64,000 nt of DNA from Cardinalis cardinalis (lineage: Eukaryota; Chordata; Aves; Passeriformes; Cardinalidae): positions 1,310,033 to 1,374,032 of the forward strand of contig JACDOX010000030.1 in NCBI GenBank assembly GCA_014549065.1, in the 5' to 3' direction. Position numbers and translations under genes: made by a program. Every line of letters begins with the position of its first letter. Within the stretch, counting starts at the first letter, position 1. Positions 26,946 through 41,418 of this stretch are shown here, piece by piece. Under the pieces are notes generated by a model that ran no database searches, was not told the origin of the DNA, and saw only the letters and a list, made by a program, of their open reading frames with translations.

Positions 26946-27702
26946 TTTTTATGTTCCAAGACCAGCTAACTTGTAACATGACAAGNAAAAGTCTCATTGG
27001 AAGTAAGTCTGTACATTCCCATGCCAGAGGTGGATTTCAAAGCTGTTGGTAAAGTTCTAGGTATGAAACGGGGCTCAGTTCCTTCCTAAGTGCACTTCCT
27101 TAGCTCTTCAGGCTGGAAGAGGAAAAGATCAGCTTTTATAAAGAGACTGATTGTAGTCATGGGCATCATGGAATGTGAGGAAATGAAAGAACTGTCACCA
27201 TGCACCCTGCACAGAAGAGAAACTGTGCTGGATGAAGGAAGATGCAGCTGAGCCAGAAGGGAAGATCAGGGGCACCTGCTTTTCAAAATGAAATTCCCAA
27301 AGAGCANTGAANCACAGCAGGGAAGTGCACTCAAACAGTTTAATTTTTATCTGTTCTATGCATTCAAGGAAATGTTATTTCTTAAATGCTGCCTCACCCA
27401 GCACCTCTGCCATGAACTATACTGAATATTGTGGTGTTAAAAAATCAGCTTCAACTCTTGCATGATACAAGGATACAACAATCAACTCTTCAGTTTTAAC
27501 AAGTACTCCTNTTTTTTTCCTGCTGAAAACATTTTCATGCTGTCTTTTTTCCTACTCAGCCAAAAGNAACAGTGATTTTGGCTCTAGGCCATCACAATAA
27601 TCAGCAATACAAGAACCTTAATCACAATGGCAGCAATGTCAATAAAGCCCTGGAAGAAGCCAAAGGTTCTGTACAACCTTATTGAAAAGGAAATGTTTCC
27701 TA

Positions 27703-27792
27703 GGCTGAAGTGCTTCCCTTTAGCTTTACAGGATGGCATCAAACATGGGCTGAAGTGCTTCCCTTTAGCTTTACAGGATGGCATCAAACATG
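27703..27792. repeat. perfect 45-bp tandem duplication
   Basis: Bases 27703-27747 and 27748-27792 are identical, beginning ggctgaagtgcttcccttta and ending catcaaacatg. Perfect identity over two units suggests a recent local duplication, or an assembly artefact. Flanking sequence shows no further unit. Confidence 0.95.
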
Positions 27793-30700
27793 CTCTCACT
27801 CCATTCCCAAACTTCCTGTGGGAAGCAGCCACGTGGGTTTCTGAGGATAATCTTCCATGGAAGACTATTAAACATCAGTAAGAAATTAAAGCAGATTGGA
27901 ATGGTGACCATGCAGCATCAGCAACTCTGACACACCTTGACTTGTGAGTACAGTCAACAAAAAAGAGAAGGGGGGAAAACAGAAGGACTGAAGGAAAAAT
28001 GATTTCTGGGTAGAAAATTACTTGGCACTTTCTAACCCACAATCAAGTTTAAAAACAGCACATTGTTGTTACCTTGAGAGTAAAATTATGGGAAGCTAAA
28101 TCTGAATGGGCTGTANAAGTTTGATGATATTCATCAATATAAGTTGCTCCCTAAGCAATAAGCTACCTATATTCATCACTATAAGTTGCTAAGAGATACT
28201 TCTAATCAACATACAGTTGTTTTTCTGCTTGACTTTTTGTTATATTATACAGGTGTCCTAATTATCCCAAGAATTAGAAGATCACCACAAAATAATGAAA
28301 CCCAAGAGACTTTAGATAGAAGATAAAACTGACTGCCTTTACGCCCAAGTCTTGCACAGAAGAAATTTGGATANGACTTTTGATTTTTTATGTAGTGGCT
28401 TCAATTTCCAGTCTGCTCCTCCACAAACAAAGCAATAACAGGGAGAAGACAAGACTCATAAAGATAATGTGATCAGGATGACATCAATACCATTCTGAAA
28501 TGTACACAACAGTTGTTTTTCTATAGCAAAAACTTATTTTGTGTTCTCTGTATCAAAATGGTTTCTATTTTAGACATGAATAGTAGACATATACCACCAA
28601 CAAGTGAACGCAATACCAACTAAATCAGCAGTGGTATATCCTTACTATATAATCACAGAACAGATGACTGAATTTTCATCTGTTCAGACAAGAATGTTTG
28701 AANCTGTTCCTCTAAGATATTTTAGGAGAAATTCTGACACTGCTGAGCTGATCAAAACAAAAAAAACCTTTTCCTGCATCAGATTCAAGAATGCCATTTG
28801 GTAACCTTCCACCCTTTCTATTAGAAGAAAAGGAACATTTAAAGATAGAATGGCTACAAGACTCTTAGCAGCCCTGCTCAGTGTCACTGCTGGCTTTATT
28901 TGAGAAAGACTCTTGAGAAAGGGGTTCATGGGACAGATTACTTTTTGAGCTTAGTGGACATTTAACAACCACACATAATTTTATCCTAAAATTTTGATTT
29001 TGAACTAATACCCTTTCTCCTCAAAGCAAAAAAATGAGAAAACATGCATCAATTTAAATTAATTTGAAAATGACAAACTACAACCATAATGCACACAAAA
29101 GAGACTGTTTTTTGTTAGTCATAAATAACAGTCCATGGGCCAACTCCTTGGTCCCTCTTCCACATATATCAGGTTAAAAATAATTCCCTCCTCTCACAAA
29201 TCACAACATTTATGGTACAGATGAGGCACCACGTAAGGAGTAATTCCTTCAGTAGCCGAGAAAGTTGCTGGAGCCCTGACCATACCAGATGATGATTGTC
29301 CACTGCTAACAAAGCAGTTTGCCAATTAAAAAGGGACACATCTAATCTGGAAGTGGTTTGACTGTATAAGCAGGACTATTTGCATTCCCATATTNTCAAA
29401 TACTGCTAAAAGTCTATGTGAACAAGGCAGAAGAAATAAGAAATTCTGAAATTCCTGAATTTCTGCCTCGAAATAGAAGGGCATTTGGAGACATCAAATA
29501 AGTTGTATGAAAATATTTACTTCAGTCTTTCTGACTGCTAACAATTAAACACACAAATTAAGTTTTTACAAGGATTTGACATGGCTCCCAACATCCCTCA
29601 CATCCAATCCCACCCATTAGACTTGCTGTCTTTTCTCAAGGCTCAACTTACCATTTTTTCCTTTTTGGATTGGTTTGTACCNACAAAATAGATCCCTGCA
29701 ATTGGCATGGGCAAGCCCATGAATGCAGACATTGTTACAGTCATATAGACACACTTATGCAGAGACAGCTTGGGCCCATGGGCTTGGGAAAAGAAGCTGT
29801 ATCAATTTAAGTCATATTNATAATGACAAAATTGCATTCAGCCTAAGGGTCACGGCAACGATTGCGCTGAGTTAGCCCTTTCTGGTAGGATCAGAAGGGG
29901 GGTAGGGGAAGAAACACCTTTTACCAAAATAGTTNAAATGCTATAAAAAAAGTCAGTCTATGCAGCCTGGGCCTTATAAGGAAGTGTTTTTAAACATTTA
30001 TTTCTTGAAACACAAGGTTTCAATCAACAGCCACCGGAGACTCTGGGGTCANGATCTTCCCCCTCAGTGTTCTGCACAAAGGTCAGAGAGGTTTTCCCTC
30101 TATGAATGAAGTTGCCTTCCAAAGCTTCAGCTTTGGAATAAACTTTGAAACTTCAGCTATGGAATAAACAGCTTCTANCCCAGCTTGAAAAACTCAGCAT
30201 TGTTGTCTACAAAAAAGACAAACTCTTNGTTAGATATTTCATGCTTGTACTCTCTGCAGACTCTTTACAAATTGAAGGCCTGTAAAATCTTGAACCTTTA
30301 TTAAGTCTGTCAGCAACAAGTAAGTTGAGAAGAACACCAAATGTCAATGTAAGAAGCTNGGTGAGTGCCTACACTGTACTCCTCAGCTACCCAACCAGCT
30401 TGAAGTGCTCCTTACACCTCGACATGGCAGTATATCCACACTGTGTTAGCACAGACATATAATGAACACTCATGCTTGGCATTAGCTGGACTCATGTCAA
30501 AAGTAAAATACTGTGAGGTTACAGGCAATCTGGAATATGTTCTAATGAAAGACAGAGGTTTAAAGAAATAGTAAGAAAAACAAATGCTTTGCAGCATTTA
30601 AAGCAATGAAGGAAAAACACAAAGCAATGCCTTTAGGATGTATCTCAAGTCCTGATTGGAATATTTCAAGGATCAATTGCTACAGTCAAAAACNTTAGTA

Positions 30701-30850
30701 AGTGCCACCAAAGGTCAGAACTAAAAGGGAAGGGCTGTGTTCTGCACACCCTCAGATGGCATTTTAAAAGGAGTCCTTGTGCATCTTATTGTGCATTTGA
30801 TAAACACTCTTGTTGGTGCCACCACCACTGCTGGGTTGGGCTGCCTGGTG

Positions 30851-30922
30851 CCCGAGCCCCACAGAGCTGCCAACGCCACCGCAGGGATTTNTTTCGCATC
30901 CACCGGCGATAAGTTACGACAG
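30851..30922. other. small CpG-rich patch
   Basis: Seven CpG dinucleotides lie within about 70 bases (cccgag, aacgcc, accgca, ttcgca, accggc, ggcgat, tacgac) in an otherwise CpG-poor intron. It is too small for a classical CpG island. No promoter or exon is visible nearby. Confidence 0.6.
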
Positions 30923-33900
30923 TGAAGCTTGTCCAGGAATGTATACTTGTTAATTTTGCTTTAGATGGATTCTATTAAAACGTGAAAATCTTGGCAAGGA
31001 CTGGGGTGAGACTTGCCCACTGTCTGGGTCCCTTTCCCACCCAGCCAACAGGGCAGACTTTTTAGTTCATTATCACCTCATCAGTGCTCCTGTCAGTTGC
31101 CAGCAGTGAGAACTGGACTAAGCCACTCACTAATTCCTGGCCCTCCTGCCTCCACTGAAGCAGCAGTAAATCCAGAACAGATGGATGTGCTTTAACCCTC
31201 TCAATCCAGACACTTACTTTAATCAGCCTAATCAACCCACCCCACTCAGAAGGGGAGGAATGAGTGACAGATGCAGGATGGTGGGACAGAACTGCTGCAG
31301 CTCAAATCCTTAACAGAAAACACCAGCCTGCATCTTGGAAACTCTGCTGATAAGGGAGGCAGCTGGCTAAAGGCAGGAGGCTTCCCAGGTCAGGAGTAGG
31401 ACAAACCTTCTATCAAGAGGAAAACCAAAAAGGAACGGATAATAAAGCATGGCAAAAGTTTATTACACATAGAGATCTCAGCCCATTACCCAAGCTATGA
31501 ATGAAGACCAGAAGCCAAGGGGTGGCTTTTGGTTTTGCAACTCAAGTTGCAGCTCAGGCCACTCTAGCAGCTTGCTGTCAGTCATCTCCTTCCCACAACA
31601 CAAGTTTCAAACCTTGCCTTGTGCTGTCTGAGACTTATGGATTGCCATTTCAGTGCACTAAGCCAGCAGAAAACTAACATCAGAAAAATGTGGACGTTTT
31701 ATTGCTATGTTAGTGTCCTAAATTAGTGCAATGGAGTTCTGTGAGTTGCAGACACAGCCCAAAGGAGGACCTGGGAAAGGGGAGCAGGAGCAGATGGGTC
31801 TGTAGCTCAGCCTGCCCTGCAGTCAGACCACAGAACCTCATGCTCCCAAAAATGTATTTTCTTGGCCTGCAGAGCACACCTTCATTCACNCAGCAGGGCA
31901 GAAACAGAAATTACATGTGAAGTTTAAAATGCTTCTTAAAAGGGATTTTACTGCATCGTAACATCAAGAGGAATTCTTCTGTTTATTTTCATACTTATAT
32001 ATTTCAATAAGAGCTAAACAACTGTGGAGAACATGGCTAAGTATAATATTCAGAAAGAATGATTTTTTTTAAAGATTCTATGCATGATTTTGTATTCTCT
32101 GGCCAGCTACAGACAAATGAAAAAACCAGCATTACAGTGCTTTGGCATCTCAAATAGTTAAATACACTTAGAGGCTTCAAGAAAACCTGCACTGAGTTAT
32201 GAAAAAAAAGCAAGTAAAAGTAGTTGTATATTCATTTTAGAGCTTGGAAACCTAAAGAGGGTCTTGGCTAAGGCAAAACTACACACCTAGAAGAAGTTTG
32301 AAAGCCATTTAGAACAACCACCTTCAGTCTTGCCATTCTGTCGCACCTTATGTGTAAAAAAGGAAAGACACANAAGAACAAATTCAAAGTGTAGTAACAA
32401 AATGATAATATATCTGCAAACCCAAAGTCTAGGCCTGGAAAACATCCCAGAGTGGTGGCTCTGAATATAGATCAGCACATGGCATGAGTTATTAGAAGCA
32501 TAAATGCAGCTTAATTGTCCTTCTCCCAATCAGGCTATTTTAACATCAGAAGTTGTGTGATTGCAGCTTCTCTCTGTTTTACCTTCCCCAAATGTATATG
32601 AAACACAAGAAGAGAAATGAAAGAGTCAATTAGCCTCTTGCCCTGTACCATGTAAACAAGGACTCCTGTTTACCCCAGGGCCTAACTGAAACCACNTTCC
32701 TGAAACCAGGAGAGGTTGACAGGCACAATATGAAAAATAAAGCTTTTTTTAAAAAAATAGATTTGTTTTATCGCTTTTACAAATATGCTTGATTAAGCCA
32801 TGCTGCTCTTGCATCTCTCACAAGAAAACTGTGTCCTTCTCTTAGCATTTTTTTCAATTATAAGCCATATACACAGATTTTAATCTAAATCTCTGCAAGA
32901 TTTTGCATTAACTTTTATAACTGACAATTTTAAAAGTTATGAATGAAGAATACGTAACATGCCAATTATTAACTAACACAATGCATTTAGTGTACATCTC
33001 CAATCACAGAATTGGCTTTACATGTATCATTTTGTTAAAATTTGTAATTTTGCTCTTTAGCTAACACAGATTAATATTTTCAGGATTACACAGTGGTAAA
33101 GAATAGAAGAACAGCCAGCCATGTGTAAGAGAAAAACCCTTCTGGCAACTGGTCAACAAAACCAGAAGTCCCAAAAAAGTCACAAAAAACTTGAAGGACC
33201 ACTGAAAAGCTTAGTAACTACAGAAAAACACATACAAAGCTAGCTTTTCCTTAAGCATGACTACAGTAACAATCAAAAAGACAAAAACATAGCTGAGTTT
33301 GGTGTAACTGTGAAACAGACTGGGGAAATATTTGTGCAAGTGGCTGTCACAATTCTGTGAATTTTCAGTGAAAAAACAGTTGAGGAGAGAAAAATTATTT
33401 GGCAAAACCAGAAAAAAATGTTAGAATGACATTGAGAATCCATTGTTCTTTGTTAAATAATAATGTGCTAAAATTACACAAGCAAAAAATATTGATGTAG
33501 ATTTGGTTGTTTTTTTTTAAGTACATAGTTCAGCCATTCAATGAGCTATCAAATACACTGTAGCATCCTCAAAGGAGACAGTGAAAGAATCAGCTACTAG
33601 AAGTGTTTTAGGAGTAAAATACTCTTCCAGAATATGAAGAAGAAACATCTCATTAAAAGACCCTTTCAGTGGTGATGGTGACNACCCTATAGTGTGGAAG
33701 TGGCTCGACTGTTAAATGTTTTGGGACTGATCATTCCAAAGTTCCTAGGCAAGTCCATGATCCAATGTCATGAAAACCATGAATCCTAATCCCAGCGAGC
33801 CTGGGAAGCCCTGTGGTCCTGAATGTGACCTTTCAGTGGGGCTCAAGGAGAAGACAGAAATTCTGTGGAAGNTGTGAGGTCTTGCAGCACAGAGTGTGCT

Positions 33901-35835
33901 CACAGTGTCAAATTCTGGGATGTCAGAAGTCATCNTGAAGTGATGGTGAATGTCCTGTCAGTGCTGAGAAGCTGCCAGAGCAGACTGCAGCCTTGTCTCT
34001 CTAAGTGATGCTGATGGGAACTGGGATGATTCAGTTTTCCTAGGTGCCTGCCTTGGGACTGCACTGCCCAGTTAATGGTGTCCAGTTTCACATGAGCTGG
34101 CCCAGGGTATGAAAGACAGGAGGCCAACANAAGATAAGAAACACCCATGCCCTTCTGAAGGGGAACCTTCTGGAAGAGGCATCTTCTGGAAGTCCAGTGG
34201 GGTGATCTAGTGTACCAGAAATGGCAGGAAGCTCCAAGTTCAGACAGCACAGCGTTGTTCTACTCAAAACCAAAAAATGAGGGATCAACAGGCACCTCAA
34301 AACTGGAAATTAGCTCCTTTCTTATCAACATACATCTTGTGTGTAGAATGGTGGAAGTCTTTAAAATATTTTTTGGAGTCCGATGTAAATCAGAGACCAT
34401 CACTGGTAGGCAGAGAACAAGGTTCTGAAGACCAACCAAAGAAAAGGAAGTGGAGACTTGAGAAACAGAGAAGATAGGAAAGAACCTCACTGTGTATCTC
34501 CTGGTCTCTGTCCTATTCAAAGTAATTTTATATCATGAACAATTAATTTTAATACTGCCCTTTAAACACCACTTGAATAACAGCCCTCTGTTAATTCACA
34601 ACAGCAAATGAAATCTAATTATGGGAGTGCAAGATACAGTTAAATTACTTGAGTGTGGTCTGAAAACCACTCTAAGCAACTTAGACAATTTATTCANGCC
34701 ATTTGAATTTTTCTGTGTTGAGTTTCCCTTATTCCTAAATAAGATAAACACCTTTTCCCCCCCTCAAAGGCTTATTTCAGGATTTAACATGGACTTTGCA
34801 ACTGCTTTAGCATTTTCAGATGGAAAGTGCTATATCTTGTCAAGTATCANAACGAGAACTGAGCATAAACTGAAATTATAGAAGGCTGCATAATTAAAAA
34901 AAAAAAAGTCTATTCCTAGAATGTGGAGACAAGCTATTGTAACCCATTTTGATCAGCAAACTCCTCTTGTTCATTAAAGGTGTAGGTGTGTATTTCCAAG
35001 TCCCAGCAGACTGTCACCAACCTCAGCTGAGGTGCTGGGAAGTTTGGTAATGAAATACTTCCTCTAGGCTGTCCTAACTCTTACCTCAAATCAAAATACA
35101 TAGTTAAGACATAAACTAGAAAAATGGGCAGTGCATGAATTCCAAAGAGGAATGAGAGCTTTTTTTTTTTTGTGCATTCCCACAGGTAATATTTTTAAAA
35201 GTTGTTTTTTTTTTCCTAAGACTTGTAGGATTTCCTTGGGAATAGGGCACCTGAAGGGTACATTTTGTCCTTCACTATGCACGTTCCAGACCAGCCATAT
35301 CAGTATACAGAATGGGAATGAAAGTTTAACTGAAAATCTGAGACTGTTGGTCATAAGGAGTTAAATTTTCCATCTTGACCACACAAGAATTTCATTATGA
35401 TGGCCTGCTGATTGATGTACAATTGCTTCCAAACTGGCCTGGCACCGGGAACAGGGGGTAAAGCAACTCTGAAGAGCTGAGGGTTTTATTCCATGCATCA
35501 GACTACAACTTGACAGCTCTTAAAAAGTATTCCTACCTTGAAAANACATTATACTTTCATTAAATCATTAATCTGCTAAGAAACTTACAGAGCTTATCAG
35601 AGTCTACAGAAAATTAAACATACTTATTTATAAAATAAAAATGACCCATACACTAGGCAAGTCAAACAAAACACAAGTGATGCACACACACTGCAGCCAT
35701 GGGAGTGTCTGCACCACAAAAATGTGTAACCACAGCTGGACTAAGGCAGGTGTACTCTACAAAATATCGGACATAACTTACTACACTACTTNCATATTAA
35801 TGCCACTTTGAGAGTTAGTAAAATGAAAGTAGAAC

Positions 35836-35906
35836 AGAGATCTAATAAAAGACATCTCCCATCTAATAAAAGAGATCTAATAAAAGTGCATCTCCCATGC
35901 ATGGGA
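35836..35906. repeat. local direct repeat and 14-bp palindrome
   Basis: agagatctaataaaag starts at 35836 and again at 35871, each followed by a catctcccat block, with an extra partial ctaataaa between them. The second copy ends in a perfect 14-bp palindrome, tcccatgcatggga, at 35893-35906. This looks like slippage duplication of about 35 bp with small differences. Confidence 0.85.
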
Positions 35907-37129
35907 ATAAAGTCTTTATGCTATTTGTAGCACTGACATGAAAACCATATAGCTGCCCAAAGCAATTTGTGTCCCTCTAAAACNATTTTCATTAAAACCC
36001 TACAAATTCTCTTTCAGGAACAGGCAACTGAAGATGAAGGTCTTACACTNAGCTGCATTTAAGTTGCACTGAGATTGTATTTGCCCATGAAACAGAACAA
36101 GAAATTCAGTATCTGAATAAATACAGACAATGAGGACGTATCCATGAATGTCATGAAGCAACGTGGAGCAGCCTGTCTCCCCAAATCAAGGGCAGAAAAT
36201 GTATAAAGAGAGGTCTTGTCAGCTATGGTGTGTCCTGCAGGGCAGCCTCACAGGGACATCATTCCAAGGGCTGTGCCTGACCCCAGAGCATTGCTTTAGT
36301 CCACAGGCTTCTTCTGTCTGGGCCAAGTGCACTCTGACACCCTGTGCAGCTCAGCACCCAACACCTTTTCCATTCCCCAACAGTTTACTTGCATTTCTGC
36401 AAAAGTGCTGGTTTCTTTTGGCTCCAAAGACCTCACCTGCAGGGTTTCATTCTTCTGTTTGACACCTTGCTGTTGATTTTCCCTGACTGCACAAAAGAAC
36501 TTGCTCCAGTGCCTCTTTCACAACTGCTTCTTTGTAGTAAATGAAAGACTTAATAATTGTATTTTGATTGTAAAGTTGATTCGTTTTGACTTTGTTTAAT
36601 TTGAGGCCTTTGCTGAGATCTTTGGGGCTGAGAATTAGAGAGCACATTGTACCACTATACTTTGGACATAGGGAGTTTGCCAATTTATTTCTTGCCTCAT
36701 TTGTCACAAAATCTGTGAAACTGCAGTCCAAAGTCAGCTTCATATTTTTAAAGGCAAGGCAAAAATGTACTTGTTTTTCTTCTAAATTAACATCTCCTGG
36801 CTAAATTAACTTAGTTTTTCAAACTCAAAACCAGAGCCCTCACTAACAACGAGACTCTAGCAAGCAAGATAAATCCAAAGATCAGCTCAGCAAAACAGAA
36901 CAAACTGCTTCTCTCCAATTACAGCACTGAAGTGGCAAGAAATGCATACTCAACTTTAGGTACAGACAAATAAAACAAAAAATGAGGATGTACAAAGGAT
37001 CTGCACGAGAACATGCCAGAAGAAAGAAACACATGAAGAACTCTGTATCTCACATGCACAACATTTCCCATGAAACATTTGTNTCTCAAACTCTTAAAAC
37101 ATCAAAAAAATCTACAAAGCCAGTATCTT

Positions 37130-37230
37130 CAGATTTTGATTCCTGACATCACTGAAGTTCTGTGGCCATGAGTGAACAAGTCACTTCATGTTTTGCTTTT
37201 CAGTTTACCCCTTTGAGGAACAACAATGGC
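37130..37230 (+). mobile_element. possible MIR SINE relic
   Basis: ttctgtggccatgagtgaac, aacaagtcacttcatgtttt and tcagtttaccc follow the MIR core order (CAAGTCACTTAACC, then CAGTTTCC). The similarity is weak. Confidence 0.3.
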
Positions 37231-40200
37231 ATTTCTCTGTTTTTATTTTAAAAAACTACTTTGAAATGTAAAATCCTTTAGTGAAAATAACGAAACTGAA
37301 TAATACTATAATTTATAGTTGGTATTGTTAATATTTTTGATGAAAGTGTGGCTAGATGAGATAAAGGCTTTTTCCAAATATAAGAAGATATCCCTGGCAT
37401 CCTTTATAACCTAGCAAGTCCTAACCCTTTCAGGTTTCCTGCCTAANGAGGGCTTGAAAGACAGCAAAAGTTTTGCAGCTACCTTGAACTAACAAACTGA
37501 ATTATTTCTATTCTTTCCAATAAATAAAGAAGTTTCCTTTGCATGGAGAACACTCAACATGAATTACGTACAAAAGCAAAGTTTCTCTTTAGAAATTGAA
37601 CCTGCAAGCCTAAGATAATATTAACAGACAGAACCAAGCCCACATCAGATGAGGAATAAGCTCAGGCACATTTTTACAGGACACATTTTTCATTCTTACA
37701 GACATTCAGTAAGGAAAGTGTAGGACTTGTGCTGAAGAATCCCAAAAACAGCACGATAACACAGTCTGCATCTTCACCTCCACCTAAAGTACCCTCAAAG
37801 CTGTATTTAAGCTATTTGTGATCTGCTGATGTAAAAACCTTCCTAGAACTCCTCTTCACTTTATTGAGATCAGTTTGAATTCTCATCTTGTTCCCCAAAT
37901 CATCTGAACACCCAACCAGGGCATGTTGGCAATACACACCCTTTGGCTTTGGCTTGTCAGCCACTTCNTTATGGACAGTTTGAACAGCAGCAGGCTTGAG
38001 AGAGACCTCCAAAGACATCANAGAACAGAGGTTTCCATTTCAACAGTAGTTTACTGTTTATTCTTTTCCAGCTACCTACTTATTCACTTCATTGTGGTTT
38101 AATAAGAAATACAATCCCTACNTCTTGATGAGACAGTTCTGCAAGATGATGACACAAATCCTCCTGAGATCAAAACTNCTATATTACCAAAACTATGACA
38201 TGGAATATGGAGACACCTGGTTGATTTGTCATGATTTCATCTCAACAAGTTAATTTCTCTGCTATTCAACACTTTAGTATTTTTCTGAACATTTACATCT
38301 ATCTTTGACCATTTATTCCAATAATTTTCTGATTAAATCCCCTGCTGCTCANAGCAATTTGCAGTTGTCATCTTTTCACAACAGTCTCAGTGGAGTAAAA
38401 TCTTTATTCATGAAATTAAACTAAATGATCAAACTAGCTGATTGTATAGCAAANACAAACTATAAAATTTAGTTTAGCCTCACATGCAAAGCTTGATTCC
38501 TAGCTTACATAGTGGAAATACACTAATGTGATCCTGTAGTTTTCAAGCCAACATGAATTTTAAAGCTGTAGAATGCCAGCAGACTGAAAAGGAGCTACAG
38601 GTGTAGAGAAAGCTACAGCCATATCTATTTNGTGCTTGAGGCAGGCCTGAAAAAGGGGTTTAGGCAACACCAAATATAACATTGTGTCAAATGANTTTTC
38701 AGAATTCCCTATGTTCCTATATGCACCAGCTCCTAGTACAGGAAGAGTTCTCCTCATCCTGCAATCTGCAGAAAACTATTACAAAACTACTGAACTGGGG
38801 AGAACTGACTTAATAGCAGTGACAGCATCACACCTCAAAGAAAGACACTTCCATAGTGCTTAGTGTCATCTTTCAGGATTTCTAAATGAACAGTTCTGGT
38901 AAATTTTAATGGTTTTGACTGCAGTTACATGGAACCACTTTCATTGCACACAAGGTATCACCAGACAAACCCAAACCAACAATTCTCAAATCCTATCACT
39001 GTGGAGCTTTCTCAGAAATTCTACAGAGCTGCAGATGATGCTTCTTATTTTGCCAAAAAGAAATCANAAGTATTGTTTGGGAAGGGAAGAAAACAGAAAA
39101 CACATCATGGATATTCCCATACAGTGTAAAGACAAAGATTGTATGTACTGCCAACAACTTAACTCAGTCCTCCAATTTTTCTTACTCAATTCCCACTTGT
39201 TGTCCTCTAGGATTGCAGGGAAGCAATTACTTGCTTCAGAGGTTATTTCTGTAATTAAAGCAAATTGACCTCACTTTTTTTTTAAAAAAAAGGAATTTCT
39301 GTTCCACTCCAGAAACCAGACTGGAGTTAGACTTTGCCTTACCTACACCCTGCAAAGCTCCNGTGTTATTTTAAACCCAATAAAAGAGTGACTTGCACAT
39401 GCACAGTGACCATGGAAGCACATGCACCCTTGGAGAGTTCCCTCCTTGTGTTTTGAACTATGCTGACGATGTCCGGATGGGATTTACAATTGCTCAAAGC
39501 TACTATTGTTCACACTACATTAAATCTACAATATATGCAATGAGATACCATAATATTTTCACTTGGAACTTCTATTAACCCGCAGCTTGACTGTATTTAA
39601 TGAAATATGTAGTGCTCACAGAGTTGATTTATATGCATTACTGTTTACAATTCACATTTATAAAAGAGGAAAAAGCACCCTAAGGAACTCATGGTTCTTT
39701 TGACTTTAACAGAGAGTAAAAAGTGCCTGATTTAGTTTAGCTCAGTAACACCCCTGGAAGCCCCAGAATCTTATACTGGATTAGGGATGGAGACAGGAAT
39801 CACTGATGCAACTGAAACAGCCAGCATAGGAAACNTACTTTTGCTATCAACCCTGAGCCAAAACACTCCTGCATATTTTAGAACAAAAATCACAGTCATA
39901 TTTATGCTATTCTATATAGAATTATACACAATGTCGTTGCATGCACAAAACTTGGAAGTGTACTTTTGTTAAGTGTTGTTCTAGAACTAAGTGATGTGGA
40001 GGATTCATACTTCCAAGGGAAAATTACACAGATAAACTTTTACTTGTGACAGAACTCCTGAGTGTACATAATTATACAAAATAAAGCACACAGAATTAGT
40101 TAGCAGAAGGCAGTATGTGGTGCCCTTAGAGCTATCTTACAAACAATCTGTTCTATGTATTAGTCAACATAAAACCATCACTCTCCCTATTCCTCTACCA

Positions 40201-41418
40201 ATTTAACACTCAGTTATCTAGGAAAAAAAATTTCTCTTAGATAACATGATCTGCATACAAGTTATGATAAAAANCAGACTTTTACCAAAGCAATGCCCTC
40301 TGGGCAGTAAAGAACATGAAATTTTCTTATGCTGCACCTGTTCCTTAAGATGGTTTGCAATCATGACTAGCAAAACTGAGAAAAAACAAGAAGGGTATTC
40401 ATCCTCTAGAGTCAAGATTGTGTAAACCTAAAAAATGCATACATTTTAGTACTCTGGGTATATATATGCCAAGATCTCTATTGATGAGATATTTCAGAGC
40501 AGTTTCTGTAGGAATGTTGCAATATTTTAATAGAAAATGAAAGCATGACAAAAATTCTACATTTTTAACACTGAGCCTCTATGCTGAATTTTTCAGTTTC
40601 TCATTTGAAAGAGGTTTAATTTTCTTTCACCATCTCAAAAACTATGACACTGAAGGGATCAGTTACACTAAACCCAGTCCCTGAATAAATATATCCAGAA
40701 AAATAATCTCCCATGGAAGGGCATAGGAACAAGAGCATAGTGTAGCTGAATTCTCCAGAAATTAATGACTGGACCTCTTTTCCCAACTCCTCCCTACAAC
40801 ATCAATAGTCTTAGAAATTACTGAGTGTAGCAAAATGCTATAACACCACCTGGTGTAGTTTTCAGCAGTTGGTTTTGCTTCCANGCCTGTCATGGCTCAT
40901 TAAGATAGTACAATACTTTCTGTCTGCAAGATTNTTCTCAGGGACCATAGAATTCGAGATAAAATGAGATACAGAAGGTTTTATCACAAGACAGAACACN
41001 ACTGTGACATATCATGCCAAGGTTTTAGTATCTGAAAAGCTACAGAAGGAAAATATTTTCAAGGCAGGTGAAGAATAACAATAAACCAGTTAGAAAAGGT
41101 AAATATAACTTCCAAATACTTAAAGAAACAGAGTAGACCACAACAATCTAATCCTGTGTGTACTCATATGGAGCATTTTGTCTACATGGGCTTTGCTAAA
41201 GGTTCATGTCTTTACTTTGCAGTTTTATCACTTGGTGACACTTTGAGATTTAAGATTCACTTATGTGAAACATNTGATTGACCNGTTTAGTAGTGCTGCC
41301 CAGAAATGNGTTTATCTCTTCTGCTTGCTTCCCTGGTTCAGGCCAGTTAGTGTGAGTTGCACTGGGAACAGGAGACAGTGTGGCAGGCTGTCTCTAGTGC
41401 TGCCAGAACTCTGGTCTC

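Noticed and set aside
33690..34270. GC-richer block suspected to be an LTR or DNA transposon
   Set aside because: No terminal repeats, target duplication or recognisable landmarks were found.
36163..36462. 99-codon plus-strand open frame, GC-richer than its surroundings
   Set aside because: It has no recognisable family, is antisense within an ERC1 intron and has no splice evidence.
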